Source of the DNA: Gracilibacillus sp. YIM 98692
Lineage (GTDB): Bacteria; Bacillota; Bacilli; Bacillales; Amphibacillaceae
Direction of reading: 5' to 3'
DNA: 64,000 nucleotides
NCBI RefSeq assembly: GCF_010993965.1
Contig: NZ_WIXM01000009.1
Span: forward strand, 1-64,000
This document shows positions 53,966 through 63,398 of this stretch, piece after piece. The notes under the pieces were generated by a model. That model made no database searches and was not told where the DNA came from. It saw nothing but the letters and a program-made list of their open reading frames with translations. The translations under genes were made by a program, and so were the position numbers. Each line of letters starts with the position of its first letter. Position 1 is the first letter of the stretch.

Positions 53966-55072
53966 ATGTTTCATTATTTTCCAGACAACTATATGTGGTC
54001 TTATCAAGTTGTTAGGATGCTAAGTCAAGCTCACTTTGGCGGTGGGGAAGTAAACGAAATACTAGAAACTGCTAGTCGAATAAAAGTTGGGGATTATGAA
54101 AGCTTTCATAAGGAATGGATGAAAACAGGAAGTAAAGCTCTAACAGATGCAAATGAAGCATTGGATCAAGGAAGAACGGAAAGTGCTAGAGCGGCTTACT
54201 TACGTGCATCGAACTATATAAGGGTTGCGGAGTTCTTTTTACAACATGATGACCCAAGAAAAGTTGAAACTTACCTAAAAGGCGTTGAATCTTTCCGAAA
54301 AGGTGTAGAAATGTTAGAACATCCACCTCAAGTGATTCAAATTCCTTTTGAACAGTCACATTTGCCAGGTTATTTCTATCCAGTCCCTGGTAAAGAAAAA
54401 AGTCCGCTTGTGATTATGTTCGGAGGACTAGATTCTACTGCAGAAGAACTTTATTATGGTCACGCCCAACTATTAAATGAGCGAGGAGTTGCATTCCTAG
54501 CAATAGATGGACCTGGGCAAGGTGGTGCGCTAAGGTTGAATCATATTTATTCTCGATATGATTACGATGTAGCTGGAACAGCAGCTTATGAATGGGCTGC
54601 CGAGAATCTTGACATTGATCCAGATCGTGTAGGTGTAATGGCAATATCCATGGGTGGATATATGGCGGCTAGATCAGCAGCATTTGAACCAAGATATAAG
54701 GCTTGTGCCACTTGGGGGGCTGTGTATGATTATAACAGCGTCTGGGCAAGTCGTCCGGATAATCATCCACTAGCAAGAATCTTGCAACATATTCTTGGAG
54801 TAGAAAACATGGCTGAGGCCAGAGAAAAGCTAAACCACTTCAATCTACGAGGGGTTGCAGAGCAAATCAGTATGCCTACTTATATCATACATGGCGAAGA
54901 TGATCGCCAAGTATCCGTAGAGAATGCTTACAACCTATATAATGATTTGAAGTGTCCAAGATGGCTTAACATCATTCCAACAAGTAGTACAGGTTCAGCA
55001 CACTGCCAAGTCGATAACATTACAAAAGCTTATCCATTGTTAGATTGGATGAAAGAACAGTTAAATGCTTAG
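53966..55072 (+). CDS. Alpha/beta hydrolase, C-C hydrolase (DHPON hydrolase) type
   Basis: A 368-residue hydrolase with a helical N-terminal cap and an alpha/beta core. The nucleophile elbow is MAISMGGYMAARS, preceded by IDGPGQGGALR; the acid and base are likely Asp in IHGEDDRQVS and His in GSAHCQVDN. The layout resembles 2,6-dihydroxypseudooxynicotine hydrolase, which cleaves C-C bonds of ring compounds. GAGGAGAG precedes ATG 53966. It pairs with the dioxygenase upstream. True substrate unknown. Confidence 0.83.
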   Translation: MFHYFPDNYMWSYQVVRMLSQAHFGGGEVNEILETASRIKVGDYESFHKEWMKTGSKALTDANEALDQGRTESARAAYLRASNYIRVAEFFLQHDDPRKVETYLKGVESFRKGVEMLEHPPQVIQIPFEQSHLPGYFYPVPGKEKSPLVIMFGGLDSTAEELYYGHAQLLNERGVAFLAIDGPGQGGALRLNHIYSRYDYDVAGTAAYEWAAENLDIDPDRVGVMAISMGGYMAARSAAFEPRYKACATWGAVYDYNSVWASRPDNHPLARILQHILGVENMAEAREKLNHFNLRGVAEQISMPTYIIHGEDDRQVSVENAYNLYNDLKCPRWLNIIPTSSTGSAHCQVDNITKAYPLLDWMKEQLNA

Positions 55073-55084
55073 TAGATTAATAAG

Positions 55085-55116
55085 AAATAGAGGATTTTAT
55101 TTTCAAGATCCTCTAT
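55085..55116 (+). terminator. Hairpin after the C-C hydrolase gene
   Basis: Perfect 10-bp stem AATAGAGGAT / ATCCTCTATT with a 12-nt loop, followed by CTCTTCTG; a weak terminator or processing site within the cluster. Confidence 0.6.
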
Positions 55117-55177
55117 TCTCTTCTGAATTTTAGAGTATTTAAACGTTTTTTCATAAATAGATTAGGAGGTATTTCAA

Positions 55178-56314
55178 ATGCCAAATGCTAATGTGAAAAA
55201 AGTATTGATTGTCGGTGGAGGAATTGGTGGACTATCAACTGCTATTGCTCTAGGGAAGATAGGAATTGAAACAGAAATCATTGAATTAAAACAAAAATGG
55301 GAAGTATATGGTGTTGGAATTTTCCAACCCCCGAATTCACTAAGAGCATTAGATGAAATAGGTGTAGCGGATAAATGCATGGAACTTGGCTATAACTTTG
55401 ATGGGATGGCTTATTGTGATTCACAAGGAAATCAATTCGCAGAGCCTCAAGCTCCTAAAATTGATGGTTATCCAGGACTTAATGTTATTTCACGAAGAAC
55501 GTTGCATGACATCCTTTTTGAGGAAGCAAAGTCTGTAGGAACAAAATTTAGAATGGGAACGACTGTAGCAGCCATTTATCAAGAGGAAGACCAAGCACAA
55601 GTCAAGCTAACCGAAGGGTCTATGGTAACGGCAGATTTAGTTATTGGTTCAGATGGTCAAAATTCTAAGGTTAGAGATCTTATGTTTGGACCTATTGAAC
55701 AGGAGTACGTCGGTCAAGCGGTTTGGCGTTACACATTGCCGCGGATGGAGAACATTAAAAACAGTATTCTTTATTATGGTCCGAATGCAAAAGCAGGTCT
55801 AGTTCCTATGTCAGAGGATGAAATGTATCTGCTATTAACAACTTCAGAGCCTGGGAATCCAAGAATGCCTGAGGATCAGTTAGATCAGCTACTACGTGAT
55901 AGATTAGCAGACTTCGGTGGTCAAGTAGCTGAAGCGAGAGAGCAAATTGTAGACCCGAACGAAGTTGTTTACCGACCGATATTCAGTTTTATATTACCAT
56001 CTCCGTGGTACAAAGGACGAGTATTGTTAATCGGTGATGCTTCCCACTGTACTGCTCCGCACCTTGGCCAAGGCGCTTCCCTTGCAATTGAGGATGCAGT
56101 TGTTCTAAGTGAACTTATTCAACAAGGTTTAAGTGTACCACAATTATTAAGCGCTTTCATTGATAGGCGATATGAACGATGCTGTATGCTTGTTGAAAAT
56201 TGCCATCAACTTGTCAAGTGGGAGTTTTTAGAGTGGGAAGGCAAGTTGCCTGAAGATGCTAATTTTGCCAAATTTTCTTATGAGACATTAGCAAAAATGA
56301 ACGAAGCTATCTAG
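55178..56314 (+). CDS. FAD-dependent aromatic monooxygenase
   Basis: A 378-residue single-component flavin hydroxylase of the 3-hydroxybenzoate 6-hydroxylase/salicylate hydroxylase class. The dinucleotide fold GGGIGGLSTAIALGK is at residues 12-26, a DG motif in VIGSDGQNSKVRD near 165 and the second FAD motif IGDASHCTAPHLGQGAS near 285. It would add a hydroxyl group to prepare the ring for extradiol cleavage. TAGGAGG precedes ATG 55178. Specific substrate not readable. Confidence 0.9.
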   Translation: MPNANVKKVLIVGGGIGGLSTAIALGKIGIETEIIELKQKWEVYGVGIFQPPNSLRALDEIGVADKCMELGYNFDGMAYCDSQGNQFAEPQAPKIDGYPGLNVISRRTLHDILFEEAKSVGTKFRMGTTVAAIYQEEDQAQVKLTEGSMVTADLVIGSDGQNSKVRDLMFGPIEQEYVGQAVWRYTLPRMENIKNSILYYGPNAKAGLVPMSEDEMYLLLTTSEPGNPRMPEDQLDQLLRDRLADFGGQVAEAREQIVDPNEVVYRPIFSFILPSPWYKGRVLLIGDASHCTAPHLGQGASLAIEDAVVLSELIQQGLSVPQLLSAFIDRRYERCCMLVENCHQLVKWEFLEWEGKLPEDANFAKFSYETLAKMNEAI

Positions 56315-56373
56315 TCTATTTTGTTTTAGAAATTTGACTAGATAGATATCAGCATGGAAAGGGAGTTCCGCTT

Positions 56374-57126
56374 ATGAAAATAGTAGATTTAAGTGTATCG
56401 ATAGAAAAGGAAATAAAAGATCCACTACCATTTTCGATTGAATTTGAGAACCATGAAGAGGGAGCAAAGTTTGGTAGTAAGTTAGCGGGTGTTGGGAAAG
56501 ATGCCTTTCCGGATGGGAAAGCTCTAGCTGGAGAAAGGCTTTACGTGAATACACACGCTGGCACTCATGTCGATGCACCATGGCATTACTGGCCAACCTC
56601 AGAAGGAAAGCCCGCAAAAACAATCGATCAACTCCCATTAGAATGGTTTTATGGCAATGGTGTTGTCCTCGATTTTACACACAAACCACCTGGATATGCC
56701 CTCACTGTAGAAGACATAAAAGCAAAATTAGATGAGATACAATACTCATTAAAACCTTTTGATATTGTCATGATTCGTTGTGACGCGGACAAAAAAAGAT
56801 ATCAGGACAATTATGCTGAGATACATGTTGGTGTATCAGCAGAAGCAACTATTTGGTTAGTTGATCAAGGGATAAAGGTAATGGGAACGGACGGCTGGGG
56901 TTGGGATACACCGTTAAAAGTTCAAGCTGAGGATTATAAAAATAATCCCCGCCCCGGTGTTATTTGGGCAGCACACTTTGCAGGTAAAGAGAGAGAATAT
57001 TGTCAGATTGAGAAGCTAGCTAATTTGGAGCAATTACCTCCTTATGGATTCAAAGTTTCGGTATTTCCTGTGAAGATTACTGGAGCAAGTGCGGGATGGA
57101 CTCGTGCTGTTGCAATTATAGAATGA
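56374..57126 (+). CDS. Cyclase-family metal-dependent hydrolase
   Basis: A 250-residue member of the cyclase/kynurenine-formamidase family. The metal motif HxGTHxDxPxH is present as HAGTHVDAPWHYWP near residues 67-80, and a second His lies in WAAHFAGKE. Family members hydrolyse amides, lactones or cyclic ketones. In the cluster it could open a lactone or a cyclic diketone. GGGAG precedes ATG 56374; CoA transferase genes follow 60 bp later. Confidence 0.85.
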   Translation: MKIVDLSVSIEKEIKDPLPFSIEFENHEEGAKFGSKLAGVGKDAFPDGKALAGERLYVNTHAGTHVDAPWHYWPTSEGKPAKTIDQLPLEWFYGNGVVLDFTHKPPGYALTVEDIKAKLDEIQYSLKPFDIVMIRCDADKKRYQDNYAEIHVGVSAEATIWLVDQGIKVMGTDGWGWDTPLKVQAEDYKNNPRPGVIWAAHFAGKEREYCQIEKLANLEQLPPYGFKVSVFPVKITGASAGWTRAVAIIE

Positions 57127-57186
57127 TAGTTTTGGATTCGGATAAGGACATTACCAATATCAATAATTGAGAAAGGATAGAGGTTT

Positions 57187-57882
57187 ATGGGTAGAGCAAA
57201 ATTAATGGAATCATTTAATCAAGCTGTTGAGTATATTCAAGATGGAGCTACTCTCATTGTCGGAGGGTTCGGTTTATGTGGAATACCTGAATATTTAATT
57301 CAAGCCTTAAGAGAAAAGGGGACAAAAGACTTAACAATTGTTAGTAACAACTGTGGTGTAGACGACTGGGGGCTTGGTTTGTTGTTAGCTAATAAGCAAA
57401 TCAAGAAGATGATTTCATCCTATGTCGGTGAAAATAAAATTTTTGCTGAGCAATATTTGAGTGGGGAGTTAGAAGTTGAATTAGTACCTCAAGGAACGTT
57501 AGCAGAACGAATTCGTGCTGGTGGTGCTGGAATTCCTGGCTTTTATACTGCAACAGGTGTAGGGACACCAATTGCTGAAGGAAAAGAACACAAAGAATTT
57601 AATGGTCGCACCTATATTTTAGAAGAAGGTATTGTAGGTGATTTTGCTTTGATAAAGGCGTGGAAAGCAGACCAAAAGGGTAACCTCGTATATTGTAAAA
57701 CAGCTAGAAACTTTAATCCAGTAGCTGCCATGGCCGGAAAAGTAACAATTGCTGAAGTGGAGGAAGTGGATGATAACTTGAATCCAGATTATATTCATAC
57801 GCCAGGTGTTTATGTGCAACGTCTATTACAAGGAGCAGCTTACTCAAAGAGGATAGAGCGTCTTACAGTTAATAGCCATTAA
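57187..57882 (+). CDS. 3-oxoacid CoA-transferase subunit A
   Basis: A 231-residue alpha subunit (ScoA/AtoD/PcaI group). The family pattern is present: [19 protein letters not shown] near residues 18-36 and [11 protein letters not shown] with surrounding [13 protein letters not shown]. With subunit B it moves CoA from succinyl-CoA to a 3-oxoacid such as acetoacetate or 3-oxoadipate. GAAAGGATAGAGG lies before ATG 57187; subunit B starts 30 bp after its stop. Confidence 0.93.
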   Translation: MGRAKLMESFNQAVEYIQDGATLIVGGFGLCGIPEYLIQALREKGTKDLTIVSNNCGVDDWGLGLLLANKQIKKMISSYVGENKIFAEQYLSGELEVELVPQGTLAERIRAGGAGIPGFYTATGVGTPIAEGKEHKEFNGRTYILEEGIVGDFALIKAWKADQKGNLVYCKTARNFNPVAAMAGKVTIAEVEEVDDNLNPDYIHTPGVYVQRLLQGAAYSKRIERLTVNSH

Positions 57883-57912
57883 AAACCACAATAAAAAAAA
57901 GAGGATGAATGT

Positions 57913-58554
57913 ATGATGAATGTTCGTGAAAGAATCATAAAGCGTGCGGTAAAAGAAGTAAAGGATGGAATGAACATTAATTTAGGGATTGGAATGCCTA
58001 CCTTAATCGCAAATGAAATTCCTAATGATTTTGATGTCATGCTGCAATCTGAAAATGGGTTATTAGGAATCGGCCCATATCCAAGTGAGAATGAAGTTGA
58101 TGCAGATCTAATTAACGCTGGAAAAGAAACAGTAACGACAGTAACCGGTTCTGCTTTTTTTGATAGTGCAGAGTCTTTTGCGATGATCCGTGGCGGTCAT
58201 ATTGATTTAGCCATTCTTGGAGGAATGGAAGTTTCTGAGCGAGGTGACTTAGCTAACTGGATCATTCCTGGAAAAATGGTGAAAGGAATGGGCGGTGCCA
58301 TGGACATTGTCAATGGAGCGAAGAAGATCGTTATTGTGATGGAACATGTGACGAAACATGGTGCTTCAAAAGTGAAAAAGGAATGCTCCTTACCTTTAAC
58401 AGGTAAACAAGTTGTTAATCGTTTGATTACAGATTTAGCCGTATTCGATTTTACTTCTGATGGAATGGAGCTTGTGGAACTACAGTCAGGAGTTACTGTA
58501 GAAGAAGTTCGAGAAAAAACAGAGGCTGAATTTAAGTTAGCTTTAAAGGTCTAA
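57913..58554 (+). CDS. 3-oxoacid CoA-transferase subunit B
   Basis: A 213-residue beta subunit. [15 protein letters not shown] is at residues 27-41, and the catalytic Glu lies in [15 protein letters not shown] near residue 51. FIGG-type glycine stretch [14 protein letters not shown] follows near 130. It completes the transferase encoded with the upstream gene. AGAGGATG precedes the start; ATG 57916 is an equal alternative to 57913. Confidence 0.93.
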   Translation: MMNVRERIIKRAVKEVKDGMNINLGIGMPTLIANEIPNDFDVMLQSENGLLGIGPYPSENEVDADLINAGKETVTTVTGSAFFDSAESFAMIRGGHIDLAILGGMEVSERGDLANWIIPGKMVKGMGGAMDIVNGAKKIVIVMEHVTKHGASKVKKECSLPLTGKQVVNRLITDLAVFDFTSDGMELVELQSGVTVEEVREKTEAEFKLALKV

Positions 58555-58585
58555 AGAGTTAACTAAATAAAAAGGAGGGAACCGT

Positions 58586-59767
58586 GTGAGAGAAGTAGTT
58601 GTTGTCGGGGCTGTTCGCACGGCGATTGGAAAATTTGGTGGAAGCCTATCTGGTTTATCAGCTGTTGAACTTGGTTCCATTGTGATAAAAGAAGTGCTTC
58701 AAAGAGCCAAACTGAATCCTGATAATATCAATGAGGTTATCATGGGGAACGTGTTAAGCGCTGGGTTAGGGCAAAACCCTGCCAGACAATCAGCAGTCAA
58801 AGCTGAATTACCATACCATATTCCTGCTTATACGGTAAATAAAGTATGTGGGTCAGGGCTTAAGAGTATCCACTTGGCAGCCCAATCAATTGCTGCCGGT
58901 GATACTGATGTGGTTGTTGCTGGTGGAATGGAGTGCATGAGTCAATCGCCATACTTACTGAATAAGGCTCGTAATGGTTATCGAATGGGAAATGGTGAAA
59001 TCGTAGATAGTATGGTTCAAGATGGATTGTGGGATGCATTTAACGATATTCATATGGGGGTTACTGCGGAAAATATTGCAGAGAAGCTTAAGCTGAATAG
59101 AACAGAACTAGATGAATTTGCTGCTACATCTCAAAACAAAGCGGAAGCTGCACAAGCGATGGGGAAATTTGAAGCGGAAGTTGTAGACTGTTCTATACCT
59201 CAAAGAAAAGGAGAGACAATTACCTTTAAATACGATGAAAGTATACGTCGTGGTACAACTTCAGCCACACTAGCTAATTTAAGACCAGTATTTAAGAAAC
59301 ATGGCATTGTAACGGCTGGTAATTCTTCAGGTATTAGTGATGGTGCCGCGGCAGTCCTACTTATGAGCAAAGAAAAAGCCGAGGAACTAGGATTAAAGCC
59401 AATGGTGAAGATAGTTAGTAATGCCTCAGCAGGATGTGATCCAAAACTAATGGGGCTAGGACCGGTTCCAGCTGTCCAAAAAACACTTCAAAAAGCCGGC
59501 TGGGAAACAAATGATGTAGATATCTTTGAATTGAATGAAGCCTTTGCTGCCCAATCGTTGGGGGTATTAAGAGAACTAGGTCTTTCTCCGGATATTGTCA
59601 ACGTTAATGGTGGTGCGATTGCTTTAGGGCATCCAATTGGAGCAAGTGGGACTAGAATCGTTGTTACTTTACTTCATGAGATGGTAAGAAGTGAACATAA
59701 GCGAGGAATTGCTGCTCTTTGTATCGGGGGAGGGCAAGGAATTACAACAGCTTTTGAAAAGGCTTAA
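58586..59767 (+). CDS. Acetyl-CoA C-acetyltransferase (thiolase)
   Basis: A 393-residue degradative thiolase. The nucleophile Cys is in NKVCGSGLKS near residue 88, His in GGAIALGHPIGASG near 350 and the second Cys in LCIGGGQG near 380. It splits acetoacetyl-CoA (or 3-oxoadipyl-CoA) with CoA, finishing the pathway to central metabolism. GTG 58586 follows AAGGAGGG. The sequence resembles AtoB-type enzymes more than PcaF by its length and motifs, but I cannot decide without comparison. Confidence 0.93.
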   Translation: MREVVVVGAVRTAIGKFGGSLSGLSAVELGSIVIKEVLQRAKLNPDNINEVIMGNVLSAGLGQNPARQSAVKAELPYHIPAYTVNKVCGSGLKSIHLAAQSIAAGDTDVVVAGGMECMSQSPYLLNKARNGYRMGNGEIVDSMVQDGLWDAFNDIHMGVTAENIAEKLKLNRTELDEFAATSQNKAEAAQAMGKFEAEVVDCSIPQRKGETITFKYDESIRRGTTSATLANLRPVFKKHGIVTAGNSSGISDGAAAVLLMSKEKAEELGLKPMVKIVSNASAGCDPKLMGLGPVPAVQKTLQKAGWETNDVDIFELNEAFAAQSLGVLRELGLSPDIVNVNGGAIALGHPIGASGTRIVVTLLHEMVRSEHKRGIAALCIGGGQGITTAFEKA

Positions 59768-59772
59768 ATTTT

Positions 59773-59809
59773 CAGGACTTGTGTAGATAAACGTTATTCG
59801 CAAGTCCTG
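59773..59809 (+). terminator. Terminator after the thiolase
   Basis: CAGGACTTG / CAAGTCCTG, perfect 9-bp stem with a 19-nt loop, followed by TCTTATT. Confidence 0.65.
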
Positions 59810-59905
59810 TCTTATTCCTATGGGGATAGGTGGGGATGAAGAACATCCAAGTTTTTAATCATAAAAAAGCATGATTTAAAAATTTTACAAAGTGGGTGTA
59901 CGGGA

Positions 59906-61151
59906 ATGACAACTGAAACAAAAAAGAGGTTTAGGAATTATGAAAATTTCTTAACGATTACTATGTTTGCGGTTTTTGGACTTGTCTTCTTAGATCGAAT
60001 GGCTCTTTCCTTTATTTTTCCTTATATCTCAGAAGATTTGGGAATGAATAATACACAATTAGGAATCATTATTGCGGTAATGTCCGTGTGCTTTGCTTTT
60101 TCAAGCATTATCTTTTCTAGTATTTCAGACTTTTTAGGTAAGAAAAAAAACGATGTTAATCTTTTTTATTTTTCTATTTTCATTGGCGACATTTGCATCG
60201 GGTTTAGTAGTATCCTTTGCAACATTATTGTTAGTTAGAGCGTTAATGGCGGCAGCAGAAGGTCCAGTTATTCCGTTAGTGCAATCTACTCTTCTGGATG
60301 AATCATCTGTGAAAAGAAGAGGACTTAACATGGGAGTTGTTCAAAGTGCTTCGTCGTTATTGGGTGGAGCGTTGGCCCCAATTATTGTAATTGGACTAGC
60401 GATAGCATTTGATTGGAGAACTGCTTTTTACGTCATTGCGATTCCAGGTTTTATTGTTGGATTAATTTTATGGAAGTATATGCGCGAGCCAAGAACAACT
60501 GCGGAGAATACAGCGAAACCCACAAAAAAAGAATACCTGCAAATTTTTAAAACCCGTAACATTTGGTTAGGGATGATAATGATGACGTGTAACATGATGT
60601 GGCTAACAACGCTTATGGCGTTCATTCCTACATTCTTAGCAAATATGACTGATAATACGGATGGAATCAATAGTATTTTGTTGGCCGTATTAGGTTTCAT
60701 GATGTTTGTGGGACAAATGGTTGGGCCAGCAGTGTCTGATAAAGTAGGGCGAAAACCAGTATTATATGTTTCTAGTTTCATTGCCATCTTCCTACCAATT
60801 GCAATAACCATCTTTTACAATAACTTTACATTACTGCTGATTTCTATGGCATTTTTCGCATTAGGTAATGCTTATCAACCATTGTTAATTGCGATAATAC
60901 CAGGTGAATCTGTGCCTAGAATCTTTGCAGCTTCAGCAATATCAGCCATTATCTTAGTTGGTGAAGCCATAGGTGCAACTGCAGGTCCTATCTTTGGAGG
61001 AATTCTTGCAGATCAATTTAGTCTGTTTGCTCCATTTTGGGTGGTTGCTGGAGCAGGGATTATAGCCTTCCTATGTTCATTTGGAATGAAAGAAACAGCT
61101 CCAGTTAAAACAAGGGTAGATAGTGATGATAAGGCAAGCATTGTAAGTTAG
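59906..61151 (+). pseudogene. MFS transporter with a +1 frameshift in an A8 tract
   Basis: A twelve-segment major facilitator of about 415 residues, of the type that imports aromatic acids or organic anions. The N-terminal frame (LVFLDRMALSFIFPYISEDL; IIFSSISDFLGKKK) breaks at the eight-A tract 60143-60150; the second frame continues KKKTMLIFFIFLFSLATF and runs to 61151 with motif SDKVGRKP. Deleting one A restores a single frame. It could be a true lesion, a phase-variable switch or a homopolymer sequencing error. It follows the thiolase and would import the aromatic substrate. Confidence 0.85.
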
Positions 61152-61178
61152 TTTGTGAGCAATTATATGAGTGTAGAA

Positions 61179-61210
61179 AAAGGGACTTGTGTATGAAACA
61201 CAGTCCCTTT
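61179..61210. terminator. Bidirectional terminator between MFS and amidohydrolase genes
   Basis: AAAGGGACTTGTGT pairs with ACACAGTCCCTTT (one bulged T) around ATGAA; A/T runs lie on both sides, serving the two convergent genes. Confidence 0.75.
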
Positions 61211-61214
61211 ATAA

Positions 61215-62159
61215 CTATGACTCTAGTAACGAACGTACACCTTGATAAAATTCACCTTGAGGAGGCCAGGAGGACAAATCAAATGGATAATCTGATCCAG
61301 GTACAATCCGGTCTGCCCCAACTGTCTCAATAAGGAAATGTAGACTTTGTTCATTCAACAGGACGGTGTCGTACCAAAAACGTTTTGCATAGGTAGATGG
61401 TGGTAATTGGAGAGACCTTGAAACATCAGTCCATTGTTCATATCCTTTATCTAGTCTTCCAAGTTGGTAAGGGAGAAACCCACCTCCATGTGCAAAGATA
61501 ATTTTCACATTTGGATATTTGTCAATCAACCCACTTAATAAGATATCGGTCGCACAGACAGTCGTTTCCCATGGTACACCGATTAAGTTAGGCATTTTTC
61601 TTCTTAGACGAGGATCTTCACACAGTAGTGGATGGATGAAGAGAATGGCGTGTAAACGATTTGCTTCCTCGAAAAATGGGGTGAACGTTGCATCTGTTAG
61701 CATCTGTTCGCCAATTCCAGGGCCAATAATTACACCTTTTAATCCGATATTCATCGCATCTCTTAGAACTTCAGCAGCTTTTTTAGGGTTGTTTAATGGA
61801 ACGGTTCCTAATGCTGATAAACGGTTAGGTGTCGATTTTGTCCACGTTGCAAGTGACTGATTATAGACAGTAGATAACTCAGATGTAATTTCATCTGAAA
61901 AATCATAAAGAAACAGTTGTGGAATTGGAGAAACGATGGAATGACTAACGCACATGGCATCTTGTTCCTGTAAATAAAGGACTGAATCAATAAATTGCGG
62001 CTTTAGCTCAAAACCCCATTTCCCGTTTACTGTTAAAAACTGATTATTAGTCATTTTGTTATCTACCCATTTAGCGGAAACTATTTGTTGGTTATCCTTG
62101 AGCCATGTTATCACTTGTTCAGGTATAAAATGAGTATGAAAATCATGCATACCAATCAC
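61215..62159 (-). CDS. Amidohydrolase-2 family decarboxylase (ACMSD/gamma-resorcylate type)
   Basis: A 314-residue metal-dependent TIM-barrel enzyme. Zinc ligands are visible: HDFHTHFIP at the start, a His in LFIHPLL, a His in IFAHGGGFLPYQLGRLD and Asp in VPGSDYPFD. Members of this group decarboxylate 2-amino-3-carboxymuconate semialdehyde, gamma-resorcylate or related acids. A role in removing CO2 from an aromatic acid or ring-cleavage product fits the cluster. GAGGTG on the minus strand precedes the ATG at 62159. It lies downstream of the IclR regulator in the same direction. Confidence 0.87.
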   Translation of the reverse strand: MIGMHDFHTHFIPEQVITWLKDNQQIVSAKWVDNKMTNNQFLTVNGKWGFELKPQFIDSVLYLQEQDAMCVSHSIVSPIPQLFLYDFSDEITSELSTVYNQSLATWTKSTPNRLSALGTVPLNNPKKAAEVLRDAMNIGLKGVIIGPGIGEQMLTDATFTPFFEEANRLHAILFIHPLLCEDPRLRRKMPNLIGVPWETTVCATDILLSGLIDKYPNVKIIFAHGGGFLPYQLGRLDKGYEQWTDVSRSLQLPPSTYAKRFWYDTVLLNEQSLHFLIETVGADRIVPGSDYPFDLSSWPPQGEFYQGVRSLLES

Positions 62160-62335
62160 CTCTTTTTATTTGTTCTTAGGTTTCTTTTTAAATGTCTTAG
62201 TTGATAGAAAATCCGACTGATGCAATCTCTAGTCTAATGATAGTAAATGCCATAGATCTGAGACAGTCGGAAATCAATGTTTCCTAAAAGATTTTTGTTA
62301 ATGACAAAAATAAATAGAATTCTACGAGCTTTTAT

Positions 62336-63109
62336 TTAATGGTTTATATATCCTATTCGATTGGAAATCTCTAATCCAGCACGGATCACCTGTTTGGCAA
62401 GCTTTTGTATTTTATGGGAGGAAACCCGTTGTTTGGGCCCAACGATAGTAATGGCAGCAATTACTTTCCCGCGGTAATCAAATACAGGTGCAGCAACAGA
62501 ATTAACCCCTTCATTAAACTCTTCCATGCTGAAAGCGTAACCATTTTCTTTTATTTGTTTTAATTCATGAAGTAATGAATCTGAATTTGTAATCGTATAT
62601 TTCGTAAACCTTTTTAATCCTTTTTCTATTACTTGATTGACTATCTCTGGATCAGCATGTGCAAGTAGTACTTTTCCAGAACTTGTGCAGAATGGAGGAT
62701 TACGCTTGCCGATATGGGTTAGGACTCTAACAGGGTGGTTACATTCTACTTTATGTAAATAGATGTTATCTAGATTGTCTAAGACGGAGATGTGAGCTGT
62801 TTCATCTAATTTTTCAACTAATTTATATAGAACTGGCTGTGACTCTCTGTGAATATCCATGTTTGTGTTAACAATACCGCTTAGCGATAAGATAGAAAGT
62901 CCTAACCGATACTTTCTCGTTTGAGGGTCTTTGTAAACAAATCCTTCACTAGCTAGTGTTGCCATTGTTCTGCTGACAGTGCTTTTACTTAGTCCAAGAG
63001 ACGTTGCTAAATCAGTAATAGATTTTTTTGGTTCATCCATGGAAAAGCTTTTTAACATTTTTAAAGCATTTTTTACGGAGGTTAGGTATTCTTCTTCGGT
63101 ATTTTTCAT
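62336..63109 (-). CDS. IclR-family transcription regulator
   Basis: A 257-residue regulator with an N-terminal winged HTH (KSITDLATSLGLSKSTVSRT near residues 25-45) and a C-terminal effector domain (HKVECNHPVRVLTHIGKRNP; PPFCTSSGKVLLA; VNSVAAPVFDYRGKVIAAI). IclR proteins typically control aromatic-acid genes in response to a pathway intermediate. AAAGGAGTG on the minus strand precedes ATG 63109. It is divergent from the aldehyde dehydrogenase gene, and a palindrome lies in between. Confidence 0.93.
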   Translation of the reverse strand: MKNTEEEYLTSVKNALKMLKSFSMDEPKKSITDLATSLGLSKSTVSRTMATLASEGFVYKDPQTRKYRLGLSILSLSGIVNTNMDIHRESQPVLYKLVEKLDETAHISVLDNLDNIYLHKVECNHPVRVLTHIGKRNPPFCTSSGKVLLAHADPEIVNQVIEKGLKRFTKYTITNSDSLLHELKQIKENGYAFSMEEFNEGVNSVAAPVFDYRGKVIAAITIVGPKQRVSSHKIQKLAKQVIRAGLEISNRIGYINH

Positions 63110-63296
63110 GTATACACTCCTTTCGTAAGCACTTTGTATCTCGTTTGTTTTATATAGTGCAATATAACAGACAATTAATCATTTGAGTAGTGCCATTTTT
63201 TAAAAAAATAATACTTGTATGGTTAATTAATTGCTATAAATGTAGTTGTATCATGGGTTATGTGGGAATCCATATTATGAAAAAATATTTTTACTT

Positions 63297-63313
63297 GTTG
63301 CATATAATGCAAC
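63297..63313. promoter_or_regulatory. Candidate IclR operator
   Basis: GTTGCATATAATGCAAC is a perfect 7-bp inverted repeat around ATA, size and symmetry typical of IclR-family operators. A second palindrome, CGTTACCATTAACG, lies at 63341-63354. Both are in the 289-bp region between the divergent IclR and dehydrogenase genes. Confidence 0.5.
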
Positions 63314-63398
63314 TGCATCGTTGAGTGTCTATAGAAATAGCGTTACCATTAACGTAATCAATTGTTAATATCAAAACGTTACTGAAGGAGAGTTTGCC

